In this document: positions 46,388-55,727 of the stretch, piece after piece
How positions within the stretch are numbered: the first letter of the stretch is position 1
Layout of the letters: each line of letters opens with the position of its first letter
The notes under the pieces: generated by a model
Database searches by the model: none
The model's input: the letters and a program-made list of their open reading frames with translations, nothing else
Told to the model about the DNA's origin: nothing
From: Streptomyces sp. NBC_00620
GTDB lineage: Bacteria; Actinomycetota; Actinomycetes; Streptomycetales; Streptomycetaceae
Length of the DNA: 64,000 nt
Direction of reading: 5' to 3'
NCBI RefSeq assembly: GCF_026341825.1
Contig: NZ_JAPENY010000001.1
Span: 434,001-498,000 of the forward strand
Program-made: the position numbers and the translations under genes

Positions 46388-47080
46388 ATGACAGACGGTG
46401 GAGCGGTGAGAGAAGTGGAAGCGGGCGGTTCGACGGCGCACTGGGCCCCCGGGAGTCAGATCCTGTGGCGGTACCGGGAGAACGCCGGCGCGCGCTTCCA
46501 CATCTGCCGCCCGGTGACCGTCGTACAGGACGACGACGAGCTTCTCGCGGTGTGGATGGCGCCCGGCACGGAGTGCGTGCGGCCGGTGCTCGCCGACGGC
46601 ACGCCCCTGCACGGAGAACCGCTCGAGTCCCGCTACACGAAGCCGCGTACCGTGCGCCTTGACCGCTGGTTCGGCACGGGGGTGCTCAAGCTGGCGCGGC
46701 CCGGCGAGCCCTGGTCCGTGTGGCTTTTCTGGGAGCCGGGGTGGCGTTTCAAGAACTGGTACGTGAACCTTGAGGCTCCGCTTGCCCGTTGGGAGGGCGG
46801 AGTCGACTCCGAGGATCACTTCCTGGACATCTCCGTCCACCCGGACCGGAGTTGGCGCTGGCTGGACGAGGACGAGTTCGCGCAGGCTCAGCGGGCCGGT
46901 CTCATGGACGCTCAACTGGCGGCAAAGGTAAGGGAAGCGGGGTGGTCGGCGGTGGACGTGATCCGTGCCTGGGGCGCGCCGTTCCGGGACGGCTGGCCGC
47001 GCTGGCGCCCGGATCCGGCATGGCCGGTTCCCGCCCTCCCCGATGACTGGGACCGTACGCCCGCGCATGTGTCCTCATGA
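46388..47080 (+). CDS. DUF402 domain protein (FomD-like)
   Basis: 230 residues. The DUF402 core is recognisable: WVAPG-like WMAPGTECVRPVLADGTPL, then WSVWLFWEPGWRFKNWYVNLEAPLARWEGGVDSEDHFLDISVHPDRSWRWLDEDEF. In this family acidic residues of the DxxLDI-type core bind divalent metal for phosphohydrolase activity; relatives act on nucleoside diphosphates or nucleotidyl phosphonates. The C-terminal helix is W-rich. The physiological substrate is not known. Confidence 0.85.
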   Translation: MTDGGAVREVEAGGSTAHWAPGSQILWRYRENAGARFHICRPVTVVQDDDELLAVWMAPGTECVRPVLADGTPLHGEPLESRYTKPRTVRLDRWFGTGVLKLARPGEPWSVWLFWEPGWRFKNWYVNLEAPLARWEGGVDSEDHFLDISVHPDRSWRWLDEDEFAQAQRAGLMDAQLAAKVREAGWSAVDVIRAWGAPFRDGWPRWRPDPAWPVPALPDDWDRTPAHVSS

Positions 47081-47199
47081 GACCCTTGATGCGCCCCCGT
47101 GGTACAACCGTAGGATCGTCTTCCGCAAGGGCGCACGGCAGCAACAACTCCCGCAGTATGGGGCGGGCTTGACCATACGTCACCGAGGGGCGGCAGGAC

Positions 47200-47454
47200 G
47201 TGAGCGAGGGGTACGAGGGCCACGGCGGTACGGCCTGCAGACGGCCGTACGGGCCGCACCGGCCGGACCGGGGCACGACGGCGTTCGGGCCGGCGACGGG
47301 CGGAGCCGCAACGGCGCTCCGGCCGGTAACGGACCGGCCCGGTCCTGACGAAGCGCAGATTCCGTTCCTGGGGCACACATTCCGGGTATCGGGGCTGCGG
47401 GACGAACTGCGCGCAGGGCGTGCAGCCCCGGACGGATGGATTCGACACGCGTGA
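47200..47454 (+). CDS. Small protein translationally coupled to SpoIIE phosphatase
   Basis: 84 residues from a GTG with GAGGGG nine bases upstream. Its TGA overlaps the next gene's GTG as GTGA. The sequence is Gly/Arg/Pro-rich at first (EGYEGHGGTACRRPYGPHRPDR) and more ordered at the end (QIPFLGHTFRVSGLRDELRAGRA). No family is recognised. The overlap and ribosome-binding site argue that it is translated, perhaps as a leader controlling the phosphatase. Confidence 0.5.
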   Translation: MSEGYEGHGGTACRRPYGPHRPDRGTTAFGPATGGAATALRPVTDRPGPDEAQIPFLGHTFRVSGLRDELRAGRAAPDGWIRHA

Positions 47455-49595
47455 CGGAGCACCCCACCTCGCACGAGCGCCGCAAGCCCGGCGCCGGCCG
47501 GTCACCCGCCCCCGCGGACCCCCGCGGGGGGCTCCTGCGTACCCCGGAGCAGCCGTTGCAGACCCCGGGAGCCGGCGGGTTACCGGTACAGGCACGCGCG
47601 GGAGACGCCCCGAGCGGATCCGGTACGACCGTGCCCTGCGGCAAGAACGGCCCGTCCGGCGGCCAGGCGTCCGCCGGCACCGACGCGCCGTCGTCGGCCT
47701 CCCCGGGCCCCGGCCCGGGTCCCGAGCACTCCCAGCCCTCGGCCACCGAGTCCGATCCGCACCGTCCGCGCCCCGCTCCCGAGAGCATCCCGGTCCAGCA
47801 GGGACCCGATCAGGAGCGGTCCTCGGGTGATTCCGGCAGCAAGGAGCGGCGCACCGGACAGGGGCTGCCGCCGGGTGGCCCGATGCCGATGCGGCGGGAC
47901 GGTGACCGGCTGCGCTTCGTGGGCGCCGCGACCCGGCGGATCGCCCGCGGCATCGACCTCGACGAGATCGTGATGGGTCTGTGCCGGGCGACCGTGCCGA
48001 CCTTCTCGGACGCGATCCTGGTCTATCTGCGCGACCCGCTGCCCGTCGGCGACGAGCGGCCCACCGGGCCGCTCGTGCTGCGGCTGCGGCGCACCGACCG
48101 GATCCCCCCGGAGCGGGACACCGAGAACGGCTTCTCGCCCGCGCTCCAGCCGCCGGAGCCCGTCGAACTGCTGCAGCCGGTCAGCGCCGAGCTGTGCGAG
48201 GTACGCCCCGGCGGCGCCCTCGCCGAGGTGCTGCGCGGTGTACGGCCCGTCTTCGCGGACGCGCCGGCCGCCCGGGCCGCGCTGCCCGAGCTGCTCGGCG
48301 ACGAGCTGGTCGTGCCGTGCGGGCAGCGCGGGATCCTGGCCCCGCTGCGCGGCCGCCGCCGGGTGATCGGCGCGGCGCTGTTCCTGCGCCGTCCGGAGCG
48401 GCTCGCCTTCGAGGCCGACGATCTGCTGGTCGCCGCGCAGCTCGCCACGCACACCGCGCTCGGCATCGACAAGGCGGTGCTGTACGGGCGTGAGGCGTAC
48501 ATCGCCGACGAGCTGCAGCGCACGATGCTGCCCGAGACGCTGCCGCGGCCCACGGGTGTGCGGCTGGCGTCCCGCTATCTTCCGGCCGCCGAGACCGCTC
48601 GGGTCGGCGGCGACTGGTACGACGCGATCCCGCTGCCGGGCAGCCGCGTCGCGCTCGTCGTCGGTGACGTCATGGGCCACTCCATGACCTCGGCCGCCAT
48701 CATGGGCCAGCTGCGGACGACCGCGCAGACCCTCGCCGGGCTCGATCTGCCGCCGCAGGAGGTGCTGCACCACCTCGACGAGCAGGCGCAGCGCCTGGGC
48801 ACCGACCGGATGGCGACCTGCCTGTACGCGGTCTACGACCCGGTCTCGCACCGGATCACCATCGCCAACGCGGGCCATCCGCCGCCGGTCCTGCTGCACC
48901 TGGGCGGGCGGGCCGAGGTGCTGCGGGTGCCGCCGGGCGCCCCGATCGGTGTGGGCGGGGTGGACTTCGAGGCGGTCGAGCTGGACGCGCCCGCCGGGGC
49001 GACGCTGCTGCTGTACACCGACGGCCTGGTCGAGTCCCGCCTCAGGGACGTATGGACCGGGATAGAGCAGCTGCGGGAGCGGCTTGCCGCGACCGCGCAG
49101 CTGACCGGGCCCGACCATCCGCCGCCGCTGGAAGCGCTCTGCGACGACGTGCTCGACATGCTCGGCCCCGGCGACCGGGACGACGACATCGCGCTGCTCG
49201 CCGCCCGCTTCGACGGGATCGCGCCGAGCGATGTCGCGTACTGGTACCTGGAGCCGGAGGACGCGGCCCCGGGGCGGGCCCGCAAGCTCGCCCGGCGGGC
49301 GCTGTCCCGCTGGGGCCTGGAGGACATGACCGACTCCGTGGAGCTGCTCGTCAGCGAGGTCGTGACCAATGCCGTGCGCTATGCGACGCGGCCGGTGACG
49401 CTGCGGCTGCTGCGTACGGACGTACTGCGCTGCGAGGTCGGCGACGACGTGCCGCAGCTGCCGCGGCTGCGGCAGGCGCGCGCCACGGACGAGGACGGAC
49501 GCGGGCTCTACCTGGTCAACAAACTGGCCAGACGGTGGGGCGCCACCCGGCTGAGCACCGGAAAGGTCGTCTGGTTCGAGCTGAACCGGAGCTGA
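47451..49595 (+). CDS. GAF-PP2C(SpoIIE)-HATPase phosphatase/kinase
   Basis: 714 residues from GTG 47451, chosen because it overlaps the stop of the small upstream ORF; ATG 47436 is an alternative five codons earlier. About 150 residues of disordered Pro/Ser/Gly sequence come first. A GAF-like sensor (about 155-335), the PP2C/SpoIIE phosphatase (about 350-580; VGGDWYDAIPLPGSRVALVVGDVMGH, LYTDGLVES, DRDDDIALLAAR) and an RsbW-like kinase domain (about 590-714; LLVSEVVTNAVRYA, DEDGRGLYLVNKL) follow. It probably sets the phosphorylation state of an anti-anti-sigma factor. It resembles the protein at 6281-8920 but lacks PAS domains. Confidence 0.9.
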   Translation: MTEHPTSHERRKPGAGRSPAPADPRGGLLRTPEQPLQTPGAGGLPVQARAGDAPSGSGTTVPCGKNGPSGGQASAGTDAPSSASPGPGPGPEHSQPSATESDPHRPRPAPESIPVQQGPDQERSSGDSGSKERRTGQGLPPGGPMPMRRDGDRLRFVGAATRRIARGIDLDEIVMGLCRATVPTFSDAILVYLRDPLPVGDERPTGPLVLRLRRTDRIPPERDTENGFSPALQPPEPVELLQPVSAELCEVRPGGALAEVLRGVRPVFADAPAARAALPELLGDELVVPCGQRGILAPLRGRRRVIGAALFLRRPERLAFEADDLLVAAQLATHTALGIDKAVLYGREAYIADELQRTMLPETLPRPTGVRLASRYLPAAETARVGGDWYDAIPLPGSRVALVVGDVMGHSMTSAAIMGQLRTTAQTLAGLDLPPQEVLHHLDEQAQRLGTDRMATCLYAVYDPVSHRITIANAGHPPPVLLHLGGRAEVLRVPPGAPIGVGGVDFEAVELDAPAGATLLLYTDGLVESRLRDVWTGIEQLRERLAATAQLTGPDHPPPLEALCDDVLDMLGPGDRDDDIALLAARFDGIAPSDVAYWYLEPEDAAPGRARKLARRALSRWGLEDMTDSVELLVSEVVTNAVRYATRPVTLRLLRTDVLRCEVGDDVPQLPRLRQARATDEDGRGLYLVNKLARRWGATRLSTGKVVWFELNRS

Positions 49596-49664
49596 GGGGG
49601 TACCCGCGCGGGATCCCCTCAGCGTCCTCCAGTAGCGGAAGCAGCCAGTCGGACCCAGACCGGG

Positions 49665-49681
49665 TTTGGACCCCGTCCAAA
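49665..49681. promoter_or_regulatory. Palindromic operator candidate upstream of catalase
   Basis: TTTGGAC-CCC-GTCCAAA is a perfect 7+7 inverted repeat 86 bases before the catalase start codon. A redox-sensing repressor such as a Fur/PerR-type protein would be a reasonable guess, but none is encoded in the window. Confidence 0.5.
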
Positions 49682-49766
49682 TGTTGCCGACATGCCGTCG
49701 GCGGAGTTGACTGCTGGGGTGGACGAAGCGACCTGACGACCCTCTTTCTTTGACGGGAGGACGCTC

Positions 49767-51230
49767 GTGACGCAGGCACCCCAGAAGGTTCCGTACACCA
49801 CGAACAACGCAGGAATTCCGGTGGAGAGCGACGAACACTCGCTCACCGTCGGTCCCGACGGCCCGATCCTGCTCCAGGACCACTACCTCATCGAGAAGAT
49901 GGCCCAGTTCAACCGGGAGCGGGTTCCCGAGCGGGTGGTGCACGCCAAGGGCAGTGGCGCGTACGGATTCTTCGAAGTGACCAATGACATCAGCCAGTTC
50001 ACCAAGGCCGACCTCTTCCAGCCGGGCAGGCGCACCGACATGCTGGCCCGGTTCTCCACCGTGGCCGGTGAGCAGGGCTCGCCCGACACCTGGCGCGACC
50101 CCCGCGGCTTCGCGCTCAAGTTCTATACGGAACACGGCAATTACGACCTCGTGGGCAACAACACCCCGGTCTTCTTCGTCCGTGACACGATCAAGTTCCA
50201 GGACTTCATCCGCTCGCAGAAACGCCACCCGGCCACCGGGCTGCGCAGCAACGACATGCAGTGGGACTTCTGGACCCTGTCCCCCGAGTCGGCACACCAG
50301 GTGACCTGGCTGATGGGCGACCGGGGCATCCCGAAGACGTACCGCCACATGAACGGCTACAGCTCCCACACCTATATGTGGATCAACGGTGCCGGTGAGC
50401 GGTTCTGGGTGAAGTACCACTTCAAGACCGACCAGGGCATCGACTTCCTCACCCAGGCCGAGGCCGACGAGCTGGCCGGTAAGGACGGGGACCTGCACCG
50501 CCGGGACCTGTACGAGTCGATCGAGTCCGGCAACGCGCCGAGCTGGAGCCTGAAGGTCCAGATCATGCCGTTCGAGGACGCCGCGGACTACCGCTTCAAC
50601 CCCTTCGACCTGACCAAGGTCTGGCCGCACGGGGACTACCCGCTGATCGACGTCGGCCGGATGACCCTCGACAAGAACCCCGAGGACTACTTCGTCCACA
50701 TCGAGCAGGCCGCCTTCGAGCCCTCGAACCTGGTGCCCGGCATCGGCCCCTCGCCGGACAAGATGCTGCTCGGCCGGCTGTTCTCGTACCCGGACACCCA
50801 CCGGTACCGGATCGGCCCCAACTACGCCCAGCTGCCGCCCAACCGGCCCCGCTCCCCGGTGAACTCGTACGCCAAGGACGGCCCGATGCGCTACGAGCCG
50901 TCGAACGCCGCCCGCCCGTACGCGCCCAACTCCTACGGCGGACCCGCGGCCGACTACGGGAGCTTCGGTGACCCCGCGAGCTGGCAGACCGCCGGCGAGC
51001 TGGTGCGCGAGGCGACCAAGCTGCACCGCGAGGACGACGACTGGGGCCAGGCGGGCACGATGGTCCGCCAAGTCCTTGACGACGCGGCCCGCGACCGGCT
51101 GGTGTCCAACGTCAGCGGTCATCTGCAGGCCGATGTGTCGGGCCCTGTCCTCGACCGGGCGCTCCAGTACTGGCGCAACATCGACAAGGAGATCGGCGAC
51201 CGGATCGCCAACGAGGTCAACGGAGGCTGA
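49767..51230 (+). CDS. katA: Monofunctional haem catalase
   Basis: 487 residues from a GTG with GGGAGGACGC upstream. It breaks down hydrogen peroxide. Essential residues are visible: the distal His in [18 protein letters not shown], Asn in [11 protein letters not shown] and the haem-ligand Tyr in [14 protein letters not shown]. The length fits small-subunit (clade 3) catalases with NADPH sites. No signal peptide is present. The gene is alone and ends in a strong hairpin. Confidence 0.95.
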   Translation: MTQAPQKVPYTTNNAGIPVESDEHSLTVGPDGPILLQDHYLIEKMAQFNRERVPERVVHAKGSGAYGFFEVTNDISQFTKADLFQPGRRTDMLARFSTVAGEQGSPDTWRDPRGFALKFYTEHGNYDLVGNNTPVFFVRDTIKFQDFIRSQKRHPATGLRSNDMQWDFWTLSPESAHQVTWLMGDRGIPKTYRHMNGYSSHTYMWINGAGERFWVKYHFKTDQGIDFLTQAEADELAGKDGDLHRRDLYESIESGNAPSWSLKVQIMPFEDAADYRFNPFDLTKVWPHGDYPLIDVGRMTLDKNPEDYFVHIEQAAFEPSNLVPGIGPSPDKMLLGRLFSYPDTHRYRIGPNYAQLPPNRPRSPVNSYAKDGPMRYEPSNAARPYAPNSYGGPAADYGSFGDPASWQTAGELVREATKLHREDDDWGQAGTMVRQVLDDAARDRLVSNVSGHLQADVSGPVLDRALQYWRNIDKEIGDRIANEVNGG

Positions 51231-51245
51231 GTACGCGGTACGCGA

Positions 51246-51276
51246 GGGGGCGCCCGGTGGTTCACCGGGCGCCCCC
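51246..51276. terminator. Bidirectional terminator between catalase and PBP genes
   Basis: GGGGGCGCCCGGTG and CACCGGGCGCCCCC form a perfect 14-bp stem with a GTT loop between two convergent genes. Confidence 0.85.
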
Positions 51277-51287
51277 CTCTCGTCCAC

Positions 51288-53582
51288 CTACTGACTGTTC
51301 GGATCCAACGGATCCTCCGGGAGCCCTTCGTCGTCGCTCGACGTCGCCGTGGGCGTGGTCGCCGGCTCGGTCGTCGCCGGCGCACTCGTCGTGGGCTCGT
51401 CCGACGGGGTCGGGGGCGCGCTACTGCTCGTCGGCGGCTTGGTCGTCGGCTTCTCGGTGGTCGGCGTCGACGAGGGGGTCGTGGACGGCGACTGCGTGAT
51501 GGAGGGCGACGCGGTGGGCGCCACCGCCGCGCCCTGCGTGGTGTCCAGGTCGAACTTGGTGACCTTGCCCATCGCGCCGAAGGTGAAGTCCGCCCAGATC
51601 TGGGCCGGGAAGCCACCGCCGTTGACACGGCCACCGCCCGCGGCGCCCTTCAGGGTCACCTGCTTGCCCGCTTCCTTGGTGCCGACCGCGCCCTCGCCGA
51701 ACAGGCCGACCGAGGTGACCAGGTTCGGCGTGTAGCCGGTGAACCAGGCCGACTTGTTGTCGTCGGACGTACCCGTCTTGCCTGCGACCTGCTGACCCTT
51801 GCGGTCGGGCGCCTGGGCCACCGACTTCCGGGCCGTACCGTCGTCGACCACACCGGTCAGTACGGAGGTGACGGTGTCGGCAGCTTCTTCGCTGATGACC
51901 TGGTCGCCGATCGGGTCGGGGAATTCGACGTTGCGGTCCTTGTGCTCCGCCGACGCCACGACGGCCGGGGTGACCTTCTTGCCGTGGTTGTCGAGGGTGG
52001 CGTAGATGCCCGCCATCTCCAGCGGGCTCGCGCCCATGGTGCCGAGGGTCTGCGCGGGCACCGCCTGCACGCCCTTGGTGTCCATACCGAGGTCGCCCGC
52101 GACCTTCAGCACGTTGTCCATCCCGACGTCGACGCCCATCTGCGCGAAGACGGAGTTGATGGACTTGTTCATCGCGGTCTGGACGGTGACGTCGCCGTAG
52201 TCCTGGTCGTCCTCGTTCGGCGGAGCGAAGGCGATGTCGCTGCCCTCGACCTTGCGGCCGCTCGTACCGTCGTAGACCGTGCTCGCCGTGATCGGCTTCT
52301 TGTCCTGCGTCTCGGCGCTCTGCTCCAGGGCCGCCGCGAGGATCAGCGGCTTGAAGGTGGACGCCGGCTGGTAGTCGGCGCGGGTCGCGTTGTTGATGTA
52401 GTGCTTGAAGTAGTCCGTGCCGCCGTACATCGCGAGGACCTTGCCGGTCTTCGGGTCGACGGAGGCGGCACCGGCCTGGACGTCCGCGTCGACGTCCCGC
52501 TCCTTGGCGTCCAGGTTGCTGGTCAGCTTGTCCTTGACGGACTTCTCCAGCGCCGCCTGCTTCTTCTTGTCGATGTTGAGCTTGATGGTCCAGCCGCCCG
52601 CGTCGACCAGGGCCTTGGCCTCGTCGAGGTCGGCGGCCGCGCCCTGGGTGACGAGCTGCTTGGCCAGAGTGTTGTCGGCCTCGTTCACCAGATAGCCGGT
52701 CTGGCCCTCCATACCGGGCGCGCCCTGCGGGTCCTTGGGCACCGGGAACTTCATGTCCTGGCGCTTGGCGGAGTCCAGCCAGCCCTGCTCGACCATGTTG
52801 TCCAGGGTGTAGTTCCAGCGGTCCTTGACCAGGGCCTTGCCGGTGTCCGTGGCGGTCGCCCAGTCGTACTGGCTCGGCGCCTGGAGGAGCGAGGCCAGGT
52901 ACGCGCCCTGCTCGACGCTGAGATCGCTCGCGTCGACGCGGTAGTACGCCTGCGCCGCGGCCTGGATGCCGTACGCGGTACGGCCGTAGTAGGCGGTGTT
53001 GATGTAACCGGCGAGGATGTCGTCCTTGGACGTCTGGCGGTCCACCTTCAGCGAGATGACCATTTCCTTCAGCTTGCGCGTGACGGTCTGGTCCTGCGTG
53101 AGGTAGAAGTTCTTGACGTACTGCTGGGTGATCGTCGAGCCACCCTGCAGGCCCTTGCCCGACAGGGTGTTGAACAGACCGCGGGCGGTGCCCTTGAAGT
53201 CGATTCCCGAGTCCGTGTAGAAGGTCTTGTTCTCGGCAGCGACGAAGGTCTTCTGGACGCCCTTGGGCACCTCGGCCAGGTCCACGACCTCGCGGTTGAC
53301 CTCACCGGTGCGGGCGAGGGACGAGCCGTCGCTGTACTGGTAGACGTTGCTCTGCTGCTGCGCGGCCGCGTTGCCCTTGGGCACGTCGACGATCATGTAG
53401 AGCACGATGAAGGCGCCCATGCCGAGCAGGCAGAAGCCGAGGAACGTACCGAGGAGCGTCTTCCAGTTCACGAACCGGCGTATGCCACTGCGGCGGCCGG
53501 CCTTGCCTTTGGCCGAGCGCTTGGGCGCCGCGCGGCGGTGGCCCTGCGCCTGCCGCGCTCGTCTCTCGTCCGCTCGTCCCAT
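51288..53582 (-). CDS. Class A penicillin-binding protein (transglycosylase/transpeptidase)
   Basis: 764 residues. A basic cytoplasmic tail (1-38) and one membrane helix (LLGTFLGFCLLGMGAFIVLYMIV) anchor it. The GT51 domain (about 90-260) shows FVAAENKTFYTDSGID, GGSTITQQYVKN, RKLKEMVISLKV and ILAGYINTAYYGRTAYGIQAAAQAYY. The transpeptidase domain has SxxK in PASTFKPL, SxN in NKSINSVF and KTGT in VAGKTGTSDDN. The last 95 residues are Pro/Thr/Ser-rich. It polymerises and cross-links peptidoglycan. Confidence 0.94.
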   Translation of the reverse strand: MGRADERRARQAQGHRRAAPKRSAKGKAGRRSGIRRFVNWKTLLGTFLGFCLLGMGAFIVLYMIVDVPKGNAAAQQQSNVYQYSDGSSLARTGEVNREVVDLAEVPKGVQKTFVAAENKTFYTDSGIDFKGTARGLFNTLSGKGLQGGSTITQQYVKNFYLTQDQTVTRKLKEMVISLKVDRQTSKDDILAGYINTAYYGRTAYGIQAAAQAYYRVDASDLSVEQGAYLASLLQAPSQYDWATATDTGKALVKDRWNYTLDNMVEQGWLDSAKRQDMKFPVPKDPQGAPGMEGQTGYLVNEADNTLAKQLVTQGAAADLDEAKALVDAGGWTIKLNIDKKKQAALEKSVKDKLTSNLDAKERDVDADVQAGAASVDPKTGKVLAMYGGTDYFKHYINNATRADYQPASTFKPLILAAALEQSAETQDKKPITASTVYDGTSGRKVEGSDIAFAPPNEDDQDYGDVTVQTAMNKSINSVFAQMGVDVGMDNVLKVAGDLGMDTKGVQAVPAQTLGTMGASPLEMAGIYATLDNHGKKVTPAVVASAEHKDRNVEFPDPIGDQVISEEAADTVTSVLTGVVDDGTARKSVAQAPDRKGQQVAGKTGTSDDNKSAWFTGYTPNLVTSVGLFGEGAVGTKEAGKQVTLKGAAGGGRVNGGGFPAQIWADFTFGAMGKVTKFDLDTTQGAAVAPTASPSITQSPSTTPSSTPTTEKPTTKPPTSSSAPPTPSDEPTTSAPATTEPATTPTATSSDDEGLPEDPLDPNSQ

Positions 53583-53776
53583 GGGTCGATCCGCTCCGCT
53601 TCACTCTCGTGTGGCACACAGGTTCATCGCTCAGGTCAGCTCAGCAAACTAACACCGCGCGATATGACAAAGGGCGGCCGATCCCGTCTTTTACGGACGT
53701 GAGAATCAGCACGCGACACACTCCAGCCCCAATGGAACCGACGATCGAGAGGGGTGGAAGGTTGCCGAGCGGGGTA

Positions 53777-53799
53777 AAGTGATATCACTTAGCTAGATT
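53777..53799 (+). promoter_or_regulatory. Palindromic operator plus -10 box for the SPFH operon
   Basis: AAGTGATATCACTT (53777-53790) is a perfect 14-base palindrome. TAGATT (53794-53799) follows directly as a -10 box and lies six bases before ATG 53806, again the leaderless spacing. A repressor on the palindrome would cover the -35 to -10 spacer. Confidence 0.6.
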
Positions 53800-53841
53800 C
53801 AAGCTATGCCGCACGGCAACCACGACCACGGGGGGACGCTC

Positions 53842-54777
53842 ATGTCCGCGCACGACTCCACACCCATCGCCGACGTACCCGAAATGCCCGCCCCACGCGT
53901 ACGGGAGTTCGCCGCGCGCAGCATCGGAGGCGGGCTCGCGCTGCTGCTCGGCCTGGTCGGGCTGCTGCTCGGCGCAGGCATGATCGCGACCGCGACGACG
54001 GTCGACGCGACCGGGCCCAAGGCCGCGCTCATCATCGGCGGCATCGTGATCGCCATCGCGTCGTTCACCGCCATGTGCGGGCTGAACACCGTGGCACCGG
54101 GCGAGGCCCGCGTCGTCCAGCTCTTCGGGCGGTACCGGGGGACGATCCGGCAGGACGGGCTGCGCTGGGTGAACCCGCTGACCTCGAGGACCAAGATCTC
54201 GACGCGCGTACGCAACCACGAGACCCCTGTCCTCAAGGTCAACGACGCGTACGGCAACCCCATCGAACTCGCCGCCGTCGTGGTGTGGAACGTCCAGGAC
54301 ACCGCGCAGGCCACCTTCGAGGTGGACGACTTCCTGGAGTTCGTCGCCACCCAGACCGAGGCGGCCCTGCGGCACATCGCCATCGAGTACCCGTACGACG
54401 CCCATGACGAGGGCGGGCTGTCGCTGCGCGGCAACGCCGAGGAGATCACCGAGAAGCTGGCCGTCGAACTGCACGCGCGCGTCGCCGCCGCCGGAGTGCG
54501 GATCATCGAGTCGCGCTTCACGCATCTCGCGTACGCTCCCGAGATCGCGTCGGCGATGCTCCAACGGCAGCAGGCGGGGGCGGTCGTCGCCGCACGGCGG
54601 CAGATCGTGGACGGCGCAGTCGGCATGGTCGAGGCGGCGATCGCCCGGATCACCGAGCGCGACATCGTGGAGCTGGACTCCGAGCGGAAGGCGGCGATGG
54701 TGTCGAACCTGATGGTGGTGCTCTGCGGGGATCGTGCGCCGCAGCCCGTCCTGAACACGGGGTCCCTCTACCAGTGA
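53842..54777 (+). CDS. SPFH/Band 7 domain membrane protein
   Basis: 311 residues from ATG 53842 with GGGGGGA upstream, or 323 from ATG 53806, which would be leaderless. Two membrane segments ([23 protein letters not shown] and [21 protein letters not shown]) precede the SPFH domain: [32 protein letters not shown], then [42 protein letters not shown] helical C-terminal part follows ([32 protein letters not shown]). Such proteins scaffold membrane microdomains. Its stop overlaps the start of a small DNA-binding-like gene. Confidence 0.85.
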   Translation: MSAHDSTPIADVPEMPAPRVREFAARSIGGGLALLLGLVGLLLGAGMIATATTVDATGPKAALIIGGIVIAIASFTAMCGLNTVAPGEARVVQLFGRYRGTIRQDGLRWVNPLTSRTKISTRVRNHETPVLKVNDAYGNPIELAAVVVWNVQDTAQATFEVDDFLEFVATQTEAALRHIAIEYPYDAHDEGGLSLRGNAEEITEKLAVELHARVAAAGVRIIESRFTHLAYAPEIASAMLQRQQAGAVVAARRQIVDGAVGMVEAAIARITERDIVELDSERKAAMVSNLMVVLCGDRAPQPVLNTGSLYQ

Positions 54778-55061
54778 CGGTTCCTTCCGATCCCTCCGCG
54801 GCGGGTCCCGGCGGGACTCCCGCCAAGGGCTCCGCTCCCGGACGACGGCCGCAGCAGCAGCGCAAGCAGATGCTGCTGCGGCTGGACCCGCTCGTCCACG
54901 ACGCACTGGCCCGCTGGGCCGGGGACGAGCTGCGCTCCGCCAACGCCCAGATCGAGTTCCTGCTGCGCAGGGCACTGGCGGAGGCGGGCCGGCTGCCGGG
55001 CGGGACCGGGCCGATCCCGCGGCGGGGGCGGCCGCCCGCCTCGGACGACTCCGAGGATTAG
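54774..55061 (+). CDS. Small Arc-type ribbon-helix-helix protein
   Basis: 95 residues from a GTG overlapping the SPFH stop (GTGA). The central part reads RKQMLLRLDPLVHDALARWAGDELRSANAQIEFLLRRALAEAG, an RHH strand-helix-helix pattern typical of small repressors and antitoxins. Both ends are Pro/Gly-rich and disordered. The gene order (membrane scaffold then RHH) is not a toxin-antitoxin layout, because the partner has no toxin features. Autoregulation through the palindrome upstream of the operon is plausible. Confidence 0.75.
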   Translation: MTVPSDPSAAGPGGTPAKGSAPGRRPQQQRKQMLLRLDPLVHDALARWAGDELRSANAQIEFLLRRALAEAGRLPGGTGPIPRRGRPPASDDSED

Positions 55062-55148
55062 CCGCCCCGGCAGGGGGCGCGAAAAGACCGGTGACAGAAC
55101 CGTGACAATGCCCTCTGAGCTGCAGTCTTGGCCTCCCCATCCCGATCT

Positions 55149-55189
55149 ATACACAGCACGTATACACACCATGTATACGTGCTGTGTAT
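55149..55189. promoter_or_regulatory. Perfect 18+18-bp inverted repeat, PadR operator
   Basis: ATACACAGCACGTATACA (55149-55166), five spacer bases CACCA, then its exact reverse complement (55172-55189). It ends 10 bases before the PadR start codon. The TGTATAC-type core fits PadR half-sites. The right arm includes TGTATT, which could be the -10 box, so binding should shut off the operon. Confidence 0.8.
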
Positions 55190-55199
55190 TGTCCTCGCC

Positions 55200-55727
55200 A
55201 TGTCCATCGGTCACACGCTCCTAGGACTCCTCGAGTCCGGGCCCCGGCACGGTTACGACCTGAAGCGGGCCTTCGACGAAAAGTTCGGTCACGACCGGCC
55301 GCTGCACTACGGCCAGGTCTACTCGACGATGTCGCGCCTCCTGAAGAACGGTCTCGTGGAGGTCGACGGGATAGAGGCGGGCGGCGGTCCCGAGCGCAAG
55401 CGGTACGCGATCACCGAGGCGGGGATCACCGACGTACAGCAGTGGCTCGCGACCCCCGAGAAGCCCGAGCCCTATCTGCAGTCGACCCTCTACACGAAGA
55501 TCGTCCTCGCCCTGCTGACCCACCGCGACGCGAGCGAGCTCCTCGACACCCAGCGCTCGGAGCACCTGCGCATGATGCGGATGCTGACCGACCGCAAGCG
55601 CAAGGGCGATCTCGCGGACCAACTGATCTGCGACCACGCCCTCTTCCACCTCGAGGCCGATCTGCGGTGGCTGGAGCTCACCGCCGCGCGCCTCGGCCAA
55701 CTCGCCGAGGCGGTGACAACCCGATGA
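55200..55727 (+). CDS. PadR-family transcriptional regulator
   Basis: 175 residues, ATG 55200. The winged helix (about 1-85) has the PadR pattern LLGLLESGPRHGYDLKRAFDEKFGHDRPLHYGQVYSTMSRLLKNGLVEV with ERKRYAITEAG as the wing. The C-terminal helices (about 95-175) form the dimer or effector part. It precedes and overlaps an ABC exporter gene, so it probably represses its own exporter operon until a toxic ligand binds. A 41-base palindrome immediately upstream is the obvious binding site. Confidence 0.92.
   Translation: MSIGHTLLGLLESGPRHGYDLKRAFDEKFGHDRPLHYGQVYSTMSRLLKNGLVEVDGIEAGGGPERKRYAITEAGITDVQQWLATPEKPEPYLQSTLYTKIVLALLTHRDASELLDTQRSEHLRMMRMLTDRKRKGDLADQLICDHALFHLEADLRWLELTAARLGQLAEAVTTR

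Noticed and set aside
47580..51287. A 1235-codon open frame on the minus strand opposite the SpoIIE and catalase genes
   Set aside because: It is antisense to two certain genes, has no recognisable domain, and reflects high-GC frame openness.
54774..55061. Antitoxin of a type II toxin-antitoxin pair
   Set aside because: The fold fits an antitoxin, but the overlapping partner is an SPFH membrane protein and no toxin-like gene is next to it.
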